Origin: Bradyrhizobium sp. CCGB01
GTDB lineage: Bacteria; Pseudomonadota; Alphaproteobacteria; Rhizobiales; Xanthobacteraceae
DNA: 64,000 nucleotides
Direction: 5' to 3'
Assembly: GCF_024199795.1 (NCBI RefSeq)
Contig: NZ_JANADK010000001.1
Span: 5,332,001 to 5,396,000, forward strand
This document shows, one piece after another, positions 28,872 to 41,162 of the stretch. The notes beneath the pieces are model-generated. The model did no database searches, was not told where the DNA came from, and saw only the letters and a list, made by a program, of their open reading frames with translations. A program made the translations under genes and the position numbers. Numbering within the stretch: the first letter of the stretch is position 1; every line of letters starts with the position of its first letter.

Positions 28872-30117
28872 CGCCACCTCTCCCGAAAGCGGACTGCATC
28901 AGGCCGACTACACGCCCGGAGCCCGCGGCCCGCTGACCGGGCTCCGCGTCATCGACCTTTCGAGGCTGGTTGCGGGCAATCTGCTCACCCAGCATCTCGC
29001 CGACTTCGGCGCCGACGTCATCAAGGTCGAGCCGCGCGAAGGCGACACCCTGCGCGGCTGGCGCACCAAAGGCGTCGAGACGAACTGGAAGATCCATTCG
29101 CGCAACAAGCGCAGCATCTGCCTGGAATTCCGTCACGACGAAGCGGTGCCGCTGATCCGCAAGATGATTCCCGGCGCAGCGATGCTGATCGAGAGCTTCC
29201 GTCCCGGTACGCTCGAGCAGATGGGGCTTTCGCCGGAAGAGCTGCTGCGGCTCGAGCCGAAGCTCGTGATCGTGCGCATATCGGGGTGGGGGCAGACCGG
29301 CCCCTATCATCGCCGACCCGGCTTCGGAACGCTGGTGGAAGGCTTCTCCGGCTTTGCCGAGATGAACGGTTTTCCCGATCGCGAGCCGGTGTTGCCGCCA
29401 ATGTATCTGGCCGACGCCCTCTCCGGTCTCACCGGAGCGTTCGCCGCGATGGCGGCGCTGCGGGAGGTCGAGATCAACGGCGGCAAGGGCCAGGTGATCG
29501 ATCTGCCGCTGCTCGACCCGATTGTGAATTCGCTCGGGCCTCAGGCGGCAAACTATCGTCTGACCGGTGTCGTCAAACCGCGCAGCGGCAGCCGCTCGAG
29601 CGGCTCGGTCCCGCGCAACGTCTACCGTACCCTCGATGGCGGCTGGGTCTGCCTGTCCGCGTCCACGCAAGGCATGGCTATGCGGGTCTTGCGCTCGATC
29701 GGCCGCCCGGAGCTTTGCGAGGATCCCAAGTTCAAGACCAACGAGCAGCGGCTCGTCCATGTCGCCGAACTCGATCAGATCATCGGCGATTTCATCGCGA
29801 CGCGGACAGTCGATGACAACGTGGCTTTCTTCGAGGCGGCCGAGGTCACGATCGGTCCGGTCAACGACACCGTCCGATTGATGAACGATCGCCACGTGCA
29901 GGCCCGCGGACTGCTGGCCGACTATCCCGACGAGGACATGGGAACGTTCCCGATGCACGCCGTCCCGGTGCGCCTCTCCGAGACGCCGGGAAGCATCCGG
30001 ACGCCGGCCCCACGCCTCGGTCAGCACAGCCGCACGATCCTGGCCGAAGCAGGCCTCAGCCCTGACGACATTGATGCCGCCCTCACCTCGGGCGTTGTGA
30101 AGGAAACCAGCACATGA
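28855..30117 (+). CDS. Class III (CaiB/BaiF, Frc family) CoA-transferase
   Basis: 420 aa. The family N-terminus LTGLRVIDLSRLVAGNLLTQHLADFGADVIKVEPREGDTLR is clear, and the Asp expected to form the acyl anhydride lies in MYLADALSGLTGAF. KLVIVRISGWGQTGPYHRRPGFGTL is the usual core. Such enzymes move CoA between acyl-CoA (often succinyl-CoA) and a free acid. It is translationally coupled to the ABC ATPase upstream and the CitE-like lyase downstream (ATGA overlap), so a likely route is import, CoA activation and cleavage of one substrate, possibly a citramalate- or malate-like acid. Confidence 0.9.
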   Translation: MANPTDATSPESGLHQADYTPGARGPLTGLRVIDLSRLVAGNLLTQHLADFGADVIKVEPREGDTLRGWRTKGVETNWKIHSRNKRSICLEFRHDEAVPLIRKMIPGAAMLIESFRPGTLEQMGLSPEELLRLEPKLVIVRISGWGQTGPYHRRPGFGTLVEGFSGFAEMNGFPDREPVLPPMYLADALSGLTGAFAAMAALREVEINGGKGQVIDLPLLDPIVNSLGPQAANYRLTGVVKPRSGSRSSGSVPRNVYRTLDGGWVCLSASTQGMAMRVLRSIGRPELCEDPKFKTNEQRLVHVAELDQIIGDFIATRTVDDNVAFFEAAEVTIGPVNDTVRLMNDRHVQARGLLADYPDEDMGTFPMHAVPVRLSETPGSIRTPAPRLGQHSRTILAEAGLSPDDIDAALTSGVVKETST

Positions 30118-31019
30118 CAGTTCAACGAAAATTCCCCGTCTGGCGCTCCGCGCTGTTCGTGCCCGCGAACGTCGAGCGGTTCGTCGTCAAGGCCGTCGAG
30201 CGTGGCGCGGACGCACTGATCATCGATCTCGAGGACAGCGTGCCGCTTGCCGAAAAGGCGAACGCCCGAAAGCTGATCCCGGGCATCGTGAAGCGTTTTC
30301 GCGACACCGGAAGTTCGGACGTCATGGTGCGCATCAACCAGCCGCTCGAACTGGCGGTGCCCGATCTGGAAGCGGCTGTCATCGCCGGCGTGGACGCGAT
30401 CAAGATCACCAAGGTCGAAGGTGCCGAGCATCTCCGCCTGCTCGACGAAATGGTGACCAGACTGGAGATCGAGCGCGGGTTGCCCGTCGGCAAGATCTGG
30501 TTCGTCGGCCTGATCGAGGCGCCCGGTCCGCTCGCCAGGGCCCATGACATCGCGCGATCAATCCCGCGGCTGGCGGGCATCTCGCTGGGTGCGGAAGATT
30601 ACGCCACCGCGATCGGCGCCAAGCCGACCGAGGAGACCCTGTTGATGCCGAAGCAGCAGGTGGTGCAGGCAGCACGCGCCGCCGGCATCATGCCGCTCGG
30701 CACCATCGGTTCAGTCGCCGATTTCTCCGACCTCGAGGGATACACAAGGATCGTCAGGCGTTCGGCCGACTTTGGCTTCGTGGGCTCGGCCTGTATCCAC
30801 CCGTCGCTGGTGCCGATCCTCAATGCGGGCTTCAGCCCGTCGGCCAAGGAGGTTGCGGATGCCGAGCGCATCGTCGAACTCAACAAGCAGGCGGCCGCCG
30901 AGGGACGCGCATCCTTCGCCATCGACGGCAAGATGATCGATATTCCGATCGTGCAGCGGGCCGAAGCGCTGCTTGAACGCGCGCAGGCAATCGCCGCCCG
31001 CGCGCATCGCCCCCGCTGA
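30114..31019 (+). CDS. CitE-like CoA ester lyase (HpcH/HpaI family)
   Basis: 301 aa. Family hallmarks: WRSALFVPANVERFVVKA, the acidic DLEDSVPLAEKANAR, VRINQPLE, GLIEAPGPLARAHDIA, and the catalytic/metal region GISLGAEDYATAIGAKPTEE. Relatives cleave malyl-CoA, beta-methylmalyl-CoA or citramalyl-CoA to acetyl-CoA plus a 2-oxo acid, using Mg2+. The start overlaps the CoA-transferase stop (ATGA). It lacks neighbours of a citrate lyase complex (citD/citF), so it should act on a free CoA thioester made by the transferase. Confidence 0.9.
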   Translation: MTVQRKFPVWRSALFVPANVERFVVKAVERGADALIIDLEDSVPLAEKANARKLIPGIVKRFRDTGSSDVMVRINQPLELAVPDLEAAVIAGVDAIKITKVEGAEHLRLLDEMVTRLEIERGLPVGKIWFVGLIEAPGPLARAHDIARSIPRLAGISLGAEDYATAIGAKPTEETLLMPKQQVVQAARAAGIMPLGTIGSVADFSDLEGYTRIVRRSADFGFVGSACIHPSLVPILNAGFSPSAKEVADAERIVELNKQAAAEGRASFAIDGKMIDIPIVQRAEALLERAQAIAARAHRPR

Positions 31020-31101
31020 TTGTGTCAGCCGCAGCGTGCCATGCCGCAAGCGCGGCGCGCTGCGGCGTCCAAAGAGCAAAATCCGAGCAATAGAGCAGGT
31101 C

Positions 31102-33207
31102 TTACGCCACCGCCCTCACCTTGCTGATGAAACCGTCGACCTCCGAGGTCAGCGAGGTCGACTGGCTCGACAGATTGGCCGCAGCCTTGAGCACGCCGGA
31201 CGCGGCGCGGCCGGTCTCGCTCGCCGCCGACGACACGGTTGCGATGTTGCGCGTCACGGTCGAGGTTGCCTCCGCCGTGTGCTGCACGGTGTTTGCGATC
31301 TCGGCAGTCGCCTTGTTCTGCTCCTCGATGGCGGCGGCGATGACGCGGTTGATGCTCGAGACTTCCTCGATGGTCTTGACGATGCCGTCGATCGCCGAGA
31401 CCGCCTTCTGCGTTGCCCCCTGGATCTCCGTGATCTGGGCGCTGATCTCTTCGGTGGCCTTCGCGGTCTGCGAGGCCAGGTTCTTCACCTCGCTCGCCAC
31501 GACCGCAAAGCCCCTGCCGGACTCGCCGGCGCGAGCTGCTTCGATGGTCGCGTTCAGCGCCAGCAGATTGGTCTGTCCCGCGATCGAGGTGATGAGACCG
31601 ATGACCTCGCCGATACGATCGGCGCCGTCGGCGAGCGCACGCATGGTGCTGTCGGTCTCCTTGACGGTGACGACCGCCTGCTCGGTGGCGCGCGTTGCCT
31701 GCTCGACCTGACGGTTGATCTCGCGGATCGAGGCGTTGAGCTCCTCCGCCGCAGCCGCCACGGTCTGCACGCCGCCGCCGACCTGGTCGGCAAGCGTCGA
31801 GGCCGAACCGGCCTGGGCCTGGGCTTCGGCGGCCGTGCCGGACATCGAGCGAGCCGTCGTCTCCAGCTCGCCCGAGGCGCTCGACAGCGCCTGCACCATC
31901 TGGCCGATCCGGCCTTCGAACTGCCGCACGAGGCCGGACATTTCGGACGCACGCTTTTCCTTGTCGGCGCGCTCGGCAGCCTGGTCGCCGGACAGGCGCT
32001 CGGCGTTGATCATGGCGTCCTTGAACACCTGCAATGCCGCGGCCATGCGGCCGATCTCGTCGTTGCGGCCGAAGCCCGGCACGTCGCTGGCAAAATCGTG
32101 CGCGGCGAAGCGGGTCATGACGCCGGTAATCGCGGTCAGCGGACGGGTGACGCGGTTGCGCATCAGGAACAGCCCGCCCACCGTCAGTGTGAGCGAGGCC
32201 GGCGCCAGCAGACCGAACAGGATCAGGCTGAAGCGGGCGCGCGAGGCGCCCTCCTCGGCCCGCGAGATCATGTTGGCGAGCGCGGTCTGCGTGACGATGA
32301 CGACATTGTTGGCGCCGACCAGCTGGCGATCACGGTACTCCATACCGACGACGCCGGCAGGCTCGCCGGCAAGCAGCTTGGTCGCAATCGCATTGCGCTC
32401 GTCGCTGAGCGCGCCGGAGATTTCCGGCTCGGCGTTGCGGATCGCCTGCAACAGCTCGGGCGAGGCCACATTCGGGCTGAGGTCGCGCACCACGACCCAG
32501 GACTGCTGGATGCGGCCGCGCAGATCGGCGAACTGGACGCCGTCGGCGGCGGTCCAGGTCTTGTTGGCGAGGATCGAGGAGAACTGGATCAGAATGGTCT
32601 GACCGGCATTGGCGCGGGCCTGCCAGGAGGCCTGCTTGGCGATCAGGAGGCGATCGACCACAGGGTCGATCAGCGTCATCGCGTTGTCGACATGAGCGGT
32701 GACGTCGCCGATGGCGTCCATATAGGCATCGCTGATCCTGGCCCAGCTCGGCTGCAGGTTCGCATCACGCGCGCCCTTCTCCTGCTTCAGAGCCGTGATG
32801 GCACGCGGCCTCAGTTCCTCAAGCTGCGCCCAGATGCCGCGGAGCTTGTCGAGCTTCTCGGCAAGACCGGGGGCTTCGACGGAAGCGAGGCTCTCCAGGG
32901 CCTGTGCGTGATTCTTCTGCACGGTGGCGCGCTGCCCGGAGAGGCTGGTCATGACGCTGTCGGGAGCGGGGGCGGCCGCTGCGAGATAGCTCAGCGTATC
33001 ACCACGCTCCAGGCGAAAGATCACCAGCGTGTTGGTCAGGTCGCGGCTGGCGACCGCGAGCGAGACGATGCGGTTGCTGTCCGAGTAGCGCGTCACCGCC
33101 AGCTTCAGCGCATAGGCGGAGATGACGACGAGGACGAGACCGAGAGACCCAACCACCGTGCCGAGGATACGGGCGACCGAACGCTGCTTTTGCATCGACT
33201 GATCCAT
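31102..33207 (-). CDS. Methyl-accepting chemotaxis protein
   Basis: 701 aa from the ATG at 33207; a TTG 11 codons upstream has no better ribosome site. TM1 is near residues 15-40, followed by a long (about 270 aa) helical periplasmic sensor region, TM2 ([23 protein letters not shown]), a HAMP domain ([23 protein letters not shown]) and the signalling hairpin with the conserved tip [40 protein letters not shown]. It modulates a CheA kinase and flagellar behaviour. The ligand is unknown. It converges on the CoA lyase gene and has no che genes nearby. Confidence 0.93.
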   Translation of the reverse strand: MDQSMQKQRSVARILGTVVGSLGLVLVVISAYALKLAVTRYSDSNRIVSLAVASRDLTNTLVIFRLERGDTLSYLAAAAPAPDSVMTSLSGQRATVQKNHAQALESLASVEAPGLAEKLDKLRGIWAQLEELRPRAITALKQEKGARDANLQPSWARISDAYMDAIGDVTAHVDNAMTLIDPVVDRLLIAKQASWQARANAGQTILIQFSSILANKTWTAADGVQFADLRGRIQQSWVVVRDLSPNVASPELLQAIRNAEPEISGALSDERNAIATKLLAGEPAGVVGMEYRDRQLVGANNVVIVTQTALANMISRAEEGASRARFSLILFGLLAPASLTLTVGGLFLMRNRVTRPLTAITGVMTRFAAHDFASDVPGFGRNDEIGRMAAALQVFKDAMINAERLSGDQAAERADKEKRASEMSGLVRQFEGRIGQMVQALSSASGELETTARSMSGTAAEAQAQAGSASTLADQVGGGVQTVAAAAEELNASIREINRQVEQATRATEQAVVTVKETDSTMRALADGADRIGEVIGLITSIAGQTNLLALNATIEAARAGESGRGFAVVASEVKNLASQTAKATEEISAQITEIQGATQKAVSAIDGIVKTIEEVSSINRVIAAAIEEQNKATAEIANTVQHTAEATSTVTRNIATVSSAASETGRAASGVLKAAANLSSQSTSLTSEVDGFISKVRAVA

Positions 33208-33338
33208 AGATGTTGCCGCCAATTCGCGGTTTGCGGTCAATCTATGGAGCGAACGGTGAGATTTGATTTAAGATTGAAGGGATTTGGCTACCATTCTTTC
33301 CCGGGAAAATACGGAGAGCTGGTAGCTCGATACTTCCG

Positions 33339-34547
33339 TCAGGCGCGTGCGTCCGAGGGAGCCCGCTGCTTGAGCAGCCGGGCACAGACGAGGCCGAGCA
33401 CCACCATGATCGCGGCGCTCACAAGCAGGGTCGGCACCTTGCCGGCGTGCTGGAGCCCGATTCCATAGGCGAGCGGTCCGACCGTCTGGCCCATGAAGAA
33501 AAAGAACGAGTGCAGCGACAGCGCGGTCGCGCGGGCCTCGACCGAGAGCTCGCTGGCAAACACCTGCAAGCAGCCATGGGCCATGTAGAAGCCCCAGCCC
33601 ATCACGACGAGGTTGAGCGCCTGCACCTCCCAGCGCGGGCCGAAGGCGACGGCAACGAGCTGCGAGGCTACCAACGTCATGCCCGCGATCATCATGCCTT
33701 TGACGCCGAGCCGCGGCAGCATGCGCGACACCGTCAGCGTGTAGAACAGGCCGCCGACCGCGAAGCCCGCGATGACGAGGCCCGCGATCGACAGCGAGGT
33801 CTGGCCGAGCTCGAACAGGAACGAGGCGATGTAGGGAAACAGGCCGAGCACGCAGCAGCCTTCGACGAACACCGCCGAATAGCACACGTAAGCGTTGGGA
33901 TTGGTGAAGATGGTGCGATAGCCCGCCTTCAGCGCCGACAGGCTCGTCTTCGGCGGATGCTTCACCTTGGCGCCACGAAAGCCGGCTGCGACCGCGATCG
34001 AGGCAGCGATCACGAGCACGCCGAGCACCGCCAGCACGCCGCGCCAGCCGAGGAAATCACCGATCAAGCCGGAGGCCGAGGCGCCGAGCAGATTGCCGGT
34101 CATCGCGCCGGCGAGCGTGCGGCTGATCGCGACCTGGCGCTTCTCCGGCCCGACCAGATCGCTGGTCAGGCTCAGCGCCACCGGAAACACGCCGCCGGAG
34201 CCGATGCCGGCAAGCACGCGGGTGGCAAACAGGACCGAGAACGAGGTCGAGAGCGCGCCCAGGATGTTGGCAAGGCCGAGCAGCGCGAGGCAGCCGATCA
34301 TCAGCCGCGTCTTGCCGAACAGATCGGCGGCGGCGCCGACGATCGGCTGGATGATCGAAAACGTAAAGGCGAACACCGCGGCAAAGCCTGCGGCGGTCGC
34401 GATGCTGACGCCGAAATCCTCGGCGACGTGCGGCAGCACCGGATCGAGCGCACGCGCCGAGAGTGCTGCTGCGAAACTTGCGCCGGATATGACGTAGAGC
34501 GCGGCCGGCAAGCCGTGATCGTGCGGCCGCGCCTCGCCGTGCTGCAT
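33339..34547 (-). CDS. MFS transporter coupled to kdsA
   Basis: 402 aa with about 12 transmembrane helices. The MFS motif A-like loop is seen as GAAADLFGKTRLMIG after helix 2, and GIGSGGVFPVALSLTSDLVGPEKR fits the helix 4-5 region of the drug:H+ antiporter DHA1 group. The ATG at 34547 shares one base with the kdsA stop (TGATG), so the two are translationally coupled. Substrate unknown. Confidence 0.88.
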   Translation of the reverse strand: MQHGEARPHDHGLPAALYVISGASFAAALSARALDPVLPHVAEDFGVSIATAAGFAAVFAFTFSIIQPIVGAAADLFGKTRLMIGCLALLGLANILGALSTSFSVLFATRVLAGIGSGGVFPVALSLTSDLVGPEKRQVAISRTLAGAMTGNLLGASASGLIGDFLGWRGVLAVLGVLVIAASIAVAAGFRGAKVKHPPKTSLSALKAGYRTIFTNPNAYVCYSAVFVEGCCVLGLFPYIASFLFELGQTSLSIAGLVIAGFAVGGLFYTLTVSRMLPRLGVKGMMIAGMTLVASQLVAVAFGPRWEVQALNLVVMGWGFYMAHGCLQVFASELSVEARATALSLHSFFFFMGQTVGPLAYGIGLQHAGKVPTLLVSAAIMVVLGLVCARLLKQRAPSDARA

Positions 34548-35425
34548 CAGCGCGGATTCTTTGCGAGCGCGTCGAACGCCATGAGCGTGCGGATCAGCCC
34601 TTCGAACTCGCGCAGCGGCACCATGTTGGGTCCGTCGGAGGGTGCGTTATCGGGATCGGGATGGGTCTCGACGAAGACGCCGGCAACCCCGACCGCAACG
34701 GCCGCGCGTGCGAGCACCGGGACGAATTCGCGCTCGCCGCCCGAGGATGTCCCCTTCCCGCCCGGTTGCTGCACCGAATGGGTGGCGTCGAAGATCACGG
34801 GCGCGCCGGTGGTACGCGCCAGGATCGGCAGCGCGCGCATGTCGGAGACCAGCGTGTTGTAGCCGAACGAGGCGCCGCGTTCGGTGACGAGCACGTTGGC
34901 ATTGTTCGCGCTCGTGATCTTGGTCACGACATTGGCCATGTCCCAGGGCGCGAGGAATTGCCCCTTCTTGACGTTGACGACCTTGCCCGTCGCGGCGGCC
35001 GCAAGCAGCAGATCGGTCTGCCGGCACAGGAAGGCCGGGATCTGGAGGACGTCCACGGCTTGCGCCACCTCGGCGCACTGCGCAGCATCATGCACGTCGG
35101 TCAGCACCGGCAGGCCGAGCGAGGCGCGGATCTCGGCGAAGATCGGCAGCGACTGCGCGAGGCCAAGACCGCGCGCAGCGGACGCGCTGGTGCGGTTCGC
35201 CTTGTCGAACGAGGTCTTGTAGACGAGGCCGACCTTCAGCCGCGCGGCGATCTCCTTCAGCGCGGAGGCCACCTCCAGCGCATGCTGGCGGCTTTCGAGC
35301 TGGCACGGTCCGGCAATGATCGAGATCGGCAGATCATTGCCGAATTTGACCGTGCCAATGGTGACGACGGGCGCCGCTGACGTCGAAGAGCTCAAGGCCA
35401 ATATCCCTCGTTTCGCCGCGACCAT
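34547..35425 (-). CDS. kdsA: 3-deoxy-8-phosphooctulonate (KDO-8-P) synthase
   Basis: 292 aa from the ATG at 35425. A TTG at 35395 with GAGGGA 8 nt upstream is a credible alternative start (282 aa). Family residues are clear: [60 protein letters not shown] and [11 protein letters not shown]. It condenses phosphoenolpyruvate with arabinose-5-phosphate for lipopolysaccharide core synthesis. It belongs to the pyrG-kdsA-eno core string; its stop overlaps the MFS start. Confidence 0.96.
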   Translation of the reverse strand: MVAAKRGILALSSSTSAAPVVTIGTVKFGNDLPISIIAGPCQLESRQHALEVASALKEIAARLKVGLVYKTSFDKANRTSASAARGLGLAQSLPIFAEIRASLGLPVLTDVHDAAQCAEVAQAVDVLQIPAFLCRQTDLLLAAAATGKVVNVKKGQFLAPWDMANVVTKITSANNANVLVTERGASFGYNTLVSDMRALPILARTTGAPVIFDATHSVQQPGGKGTSSGGEREFVPVLARAAVAVGVAGVFVETHPDPDNAPSDGPNMVPLREFEGLIRTLMAFDALAKNPR

Positions 35426-35521
35426 AGCGGCGATGGGGGGCGGATCAACCCTCTTTGGCCCGGGCTGCCAGAATATCAGGGTTGCGCCGGGGTTCCCCGG
35501 CGCGCCCTGTGCCGAATGTCG

Positions 35522-35848
35522 CTACTTGACCGACGAGAAGGCAGTCGGGGTCAGGATCTGGCTGACGATATTGCCGACGATCTGGCCATCGGCCTCGCTC
35601 TCGGCGCGCGCTTTCATCCAATCCGGATCGGTCATGAAGGCGCCCCACTTCTTCTCGCGCTCGGCGAGCGACTCCCAGGCCAGGAAATAGGTCAGCTCCT
35701 GGTTGGAGTCACCGATCAGGGTGGTGAAGAAGCCGGCCTGCTTGATGCCGTGCTTTTCCCACAGCTTCAGCGTCACCGTCTCGAACCGCTTCAAGAGCGC
35801 CGGCAGGCGGCCGGGCACGCAGCGGTAGATGCGCATTTCATAGATCAT
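35522..35848 (-). CDS. NIPSNAP family protein
   Basis: 108 aa, alpha/beta barrel (dimeric ferredoxin-like) protein. It starts MIYEMRIYRCVPGRLPALLKRFE and has the typical KHGIKQAGFFTTLIGDSNQELTYFLAWESLAEREKKW block. NIPSNAP proteins are small and of uncertain function, some being associated with degradation enzymes. It sits 96 nt upstream of kdsA on the same strand and may be transcribed independently. Confidence 0.9.
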   Translation of the reverse strand: MIYEMRIYRCVPGRLPALLKRFETVTLKLWEKHGIKQAGFFTTLIGDSNQELTYFLAWESLAEREKKWGAFMTDPDWMKARAESEADGQIVGNIVSQILTPTAFSSVK

Positions 35849-36046
35849 TCTTGCTTCCTCCCTGATCAGGTCGGGCGGTTATAGCGGCTGGCCATGATGG
35901 TGTCTTGAGCGCCGCCCGGTCGCCCCCGCAGCGTTTCGCGCATGGCTGGACAGGTCTTGACAGCCAACCGGCGCGGTTCGCTCCCGCAATGCTGCCGTAA
36001 TGATCGGGCCGCTAGAACAGTCCAGTTGCAGCCAGGTGCCGGGATC

Positions 36047-36721
36047 ATGCGGATTTTGCTCGTCGAGGATGAAGCGGAGATGGCCGGCGCATTGGCGTCG
36101 GCCTTGAAGCGCTACGACATGGTGGTGGATCACGTGCCCACGCTGGCCGAGGCGGAAGAGGCAATCTCCTCCGACGTCCATGCCGCCGTCCTGCTCGACC
36201 GTCAGCTGCCAGACGGCGACGGCCTTTCCCTGATCCCAAAACTTCGCGCGCGCGCCGACGGCGTGCCGATCATCGTCCTGACCGCACGCGGCGAGCTCGC
36301 CGACCGCATCACCGGGCTCGACAGCGGCGCGGACGATTATCTGGCAAAGCCGTTTGCGGTCGAAGAATTGCTGGCACGCCTGCGCGCCGTGTTGCGTCGG
36401 CCCGCCGGCCTCACGCCGGACGTGATCCGCGCCGGCCGCCTCACCTTCGATGTCGGCCATCGCGAAGCCAGTATCGACGGTCAGTCGTTCGAGCTGCCGC
36501 GCCGCGAATTGCTGGTGCTCGAAGCCCTGATCCGCCGCATGGGCCGGACCGTGCTGCGCTCGGCGCTGGAAGAGGCCGTCTACAATTTCGATGACGAGAT
36601 CCAGTCGAACGCCTTGGACACCCACATCTCGCGGCTGCGGCGCAAGCTTGCCGAGGCCGATGCCGGCGTGGAAATCCACGGCATTCGTGGCGTCGGCTAT
36701 CTCCTGAAGAAGCTGCCATGA
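36047..36721 (+). CDS. OmpR/QseB-type response regulator
   Basis: 224 aa from the ATG at 36047; an extension to 35942 has no receiver-like sequence and is rejected. The receiver has the acidic pair in LVEDEAEM, the phosphoacceptor Asp in AAVLLDRQLPDGDG, Thr in VLTARGE and Lys in LAKPFAVEE. The C-terminal winged helix (about 125-224) contains ELPRRELLVLEALIRRMGRTV and the recognition helix NALDTHISRLRRKL. It overlaps the sensor kinase gene by 4 nt (ATGA). Confidence 0.93.
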   Translation: MRILLVEDEAEMAGALASALKRYDMVVDHVPTLAEAEEAISSDVHAAVLLDRQLPDGDGLSLIPKLRARADGVPIIVLTARGELADRITGLDSGADDYLAKPFAVEELLARLRAVLRRPAGLTPDVIRAGRLTFDVGHREASIDGQSFELPRRELLVLEALIRRMGRTVLRSALEEAVYNFDDEIQSNALDTHISRLRRKLAEADAGVEIHGIRGVGYLLKKLP

Positions 36722-38094
36722 GCAAGCACGACGATCCCTATTGCCTGCGCTCGCGGCTCAGCTGGCGCCTCCTCTCGCTCCAGGCCGCCATTCTGGTTGC
36801 GCTGATTGCGGTCGTCCTCGCCGGGCTGTGCGCATCCGGCTTCGCGCTGGCCGAGCGGGATGAAGATCGCGTGATCGACGTCGTGCAACGCGCGATCGCG
36901 CGCGACGCGCAAGGCGGCCTGATGCTGCGCCAGACGCCCGAACTGAAGCAGCTGCGTGGTGAAACGCCCGATCTCTGGTTTCAGGTCCGCGACAAGCAGG
37001 GACACTCGCTCAGCGAGGGCGTCGTGCCGGCCGAATTCGCCGCGATCGGCGGCGGTCTCGACCAGATTAGCCAGGCACGGCTCGGCTGGCAGCTGTTCGA
37101 GGACGATCCGCGCAAGCCGGCCGCCCGTCTGAAGCGCGTCGATACCGACGCCGGCAATGTGCAGATTATCACGGCGACCCAGGGGCGGCTCACCGGCACC
37201 AAGGCGTTGTTCATGACATCGCTTGCGTTCCTCGGTATCGCCCTGCCCGGTCTGCTCCTGATGGGAACGGCGACCTTCATTGCGACACCGATGATCGTGC
37301 AGCGTGCCTTCCGGGGGCTCGACACCACGGCGGACGAGGCACGACGCATTGACATCCATCAGCGCGGCGCGCGGCTGTCGGTCGCGCAAATTCCGCTGGA
37401 GGTCGTGCCGCTCGTCACTGCGATCAACGACGCGCTGGCGCGACTCGACCAGGGCTATGCCCGCCACAAGCGCTTCGTCGCCGACGCCGCGCACGAGTTG
37501 CGCACGCCAATCGCGATCCTGAACACGCGCCTGGAATCACTTCCGTCAAGCCCGGACAAGACCCGTCTGCTGGAGGATTCCGCCCGGCTGGCGACGCTTG
37601 CCGAGCAATTGCTCGACATCCAGCGGCTCGACCGCTGCGGCCATCCATTCACACGCGTGGACCTCGTCGCGATTGCGCAAAGCGCGGCCGCCGATCTTGC
37701 ACCGCTGGCCATTGCCGCCGGGTACGAGCTGGCCCTCGATGCCCCTGCAACACCGGTCGAGACGATCGGCGACGCGGCGGCCCTGGAGCGGGCGCTGACC
37801 AATCTCGTGCAGAATGCGATCCAGCACGGCCCTCGCCGCGGCACGATCGGCATTCGCGTCAGCAAGCCCGCATGCATCGAGGTCACCGATGAAGGCCCCG
37901 GCATTCCAGCCGATCAGCGCGAGATGATCTTCGAGCCGTTCTACCGGCTCGCGCCGCTCGACCGCGGCGCCGGCCTCGGCCTCAACATGGTGCGCGAGAT
38001 CGTGCTCCTGCACGGCGGCCACGTCACGGTCACCGACGGGCCGAACGGCGGGACGTGCTTCAGGATGACTCTGGCGCCGGCCCGGCAGAGCTGA
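36718..38094 (+). CDS. Sensor histidine kinase partner of the OmpR-type regulator
   Basis: 458 aa. TM1 is at about 20-44, followed by a periplasmic loop of about 120 residues, TM2 (FLGIALPGLLLMGTATFIATPMI), a HAMP-like linker, the phosphoacceptor His in FVADAAHELRTPIAILNTR and the ATPase domain with NLVQNAIQHGP, VTDEGPGIP and GAGLGLNMV. It overlaps the response regulator by 4 nt and together they form a classical QseBC/TctDE-like system. The phospholipid methyltransferase-like gene 111 nt downstream is a possible target. Confidence 0.93.
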   Translation: MSKHDDPYCLRSRLSWRLLSLQAAILVALIAVVLAGLCASGFALAERDEDRVIDVVQRAIARDAQGGLMLRQTPELKQLRGETPDLWFQVRDKQGHSLSEGVVPAEFAAIGGGLDQISQARLGWQLFEDDPRKPAARLKRVDTDAGNVQIITATQGRLTGTKALFMTSLAFLGIALPGLLLMGTATFIATPMIVQRAFRGLDTTADEARRIDIHQRGARLSVAQIPLEVVPLVTAINDALARLDQGYARHKRFVADAAHELRTPIAILNTRLESLPSSPDKTRLLEDSARLATLAEQLLDIQRLDRCGHPFTRVDLVAIAQSAAADLAPLAIAAGYELALDAPATPVETIGDAAALERALTNLVQNAIQHGPRRGTIGIRVSKPACIEVTDEGPGIPADQREMIFEPFYRLAPLDRGAGLGLNMVREIVLLHGGHVTVTDGPNGGTCFRMTLAPARQS

Positions 38095-38205
38095 TTCAAT
38101 TCGCCCGTTGCGGCTCATGCGCAATGCAGTCGCAATGCACTTCAGCGACTCTTCGATTGGCCTCACCTCTGACCTGCGAGGCGCAACCAAGATGCCGGAG
38201 TGCGC

Positions 38206-40481
<2,276 letters not shown>

Positions 40482-40635
40482 CTAATCCCTCGAATTCGAT
40501 TCGCCAAAGCGATTCGTATTCCGCCCCAAAGATTTTGCGGGCCTGTGGGTGAACCAAAACTAAGTGTGGTGACAGAACCTTGATGGGGGTTCTTGATGCA
40601 GGACGGTAGAAGCCGCCCTGCATGGCCCCCCTGCT

Positions 40636-41022
40636 TTATTGCGAGCGCGGCACCTGCGGGCCGGCCGGCGCCTGGTTCTGCTGCTGCTCGTCGGCCTTCT
40701 TCAGCGAATCCAGGATGCCGCCCGAGGTCGGCGGCGCGATTGGCGATCCGCCGGCCGGCTGGCTCTGCGACCCCGGCTGGCCAATGATCGACGAGGGCGC
40801 GCGGCTGTAGCCGGCGTGCCAGGACAGGAACAGGCTGGTCAGGAAGAAGCCGGCGGCCAGGATCGCGGTGGTCCGGGTCAACAGATTCGCGGTGCCGCGG
40901 CTCGACATGAAGCCCGCGCCGCCCCCCATGCCGAGGCCGCCGCCTTCCGACTTCTGGAGCAGGACGGCGCCGATCATGACGGCAACGATCATGAGGTGAA
41001 TGACGATGACAACGGTTTGCAT
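40636..41022 (-). CDS. secG: SecG subunit of the Sec translocon
   Basis: 128 aa. Two transmembrane helices flank the conserved loop: MQTVVIVIHLMIVAVMIGAVLLQ, then KSEGGGLGMGGGAGFMSSRGTANLLTRTTAILA, then LAAGFFLTSLFLSW. The C-terminal 50 residues are a Pro/Gln-rich tail longer than in E. coli SecG, as usual in Rhizobiales. It sits between tpiA and pyrG, the standard arrangement of the group. Confidence 0.94.
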   Translation of the reverse strand: MQTVVIVIHLMIVAVMIGAVLLQKSEGGGLGMGGGAGFMSSRGTANLLTRTTAILAAGFFLTSLFLSWHAGYSRAPSSIIGQPGSQSQPAGGSPIAPPTSGGILDSLKKADEQQQNQAPAGPQVPRSQ

Positions 41023-41162
41023 AGTGTCCTTCCGTCACAAGCCGACAGCGCCGAGACGGCGGCCGATCGCGCTTCGCGGGTTTTCCTGAAGTTGCGCGGT
41101 GTTACACGATCGGAAGGGGCATTGCCACCCCCGATCGGGTCGGATCAAGGCTTTGCGGTTAG

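Noticed and set aside
30973..33468. 831-codon plus-strand open frame opposite the chemoreceptor
   Set aside because: The minus strand codes a textbook chemotaxis receptor; the plus frame has no recognisable domain.
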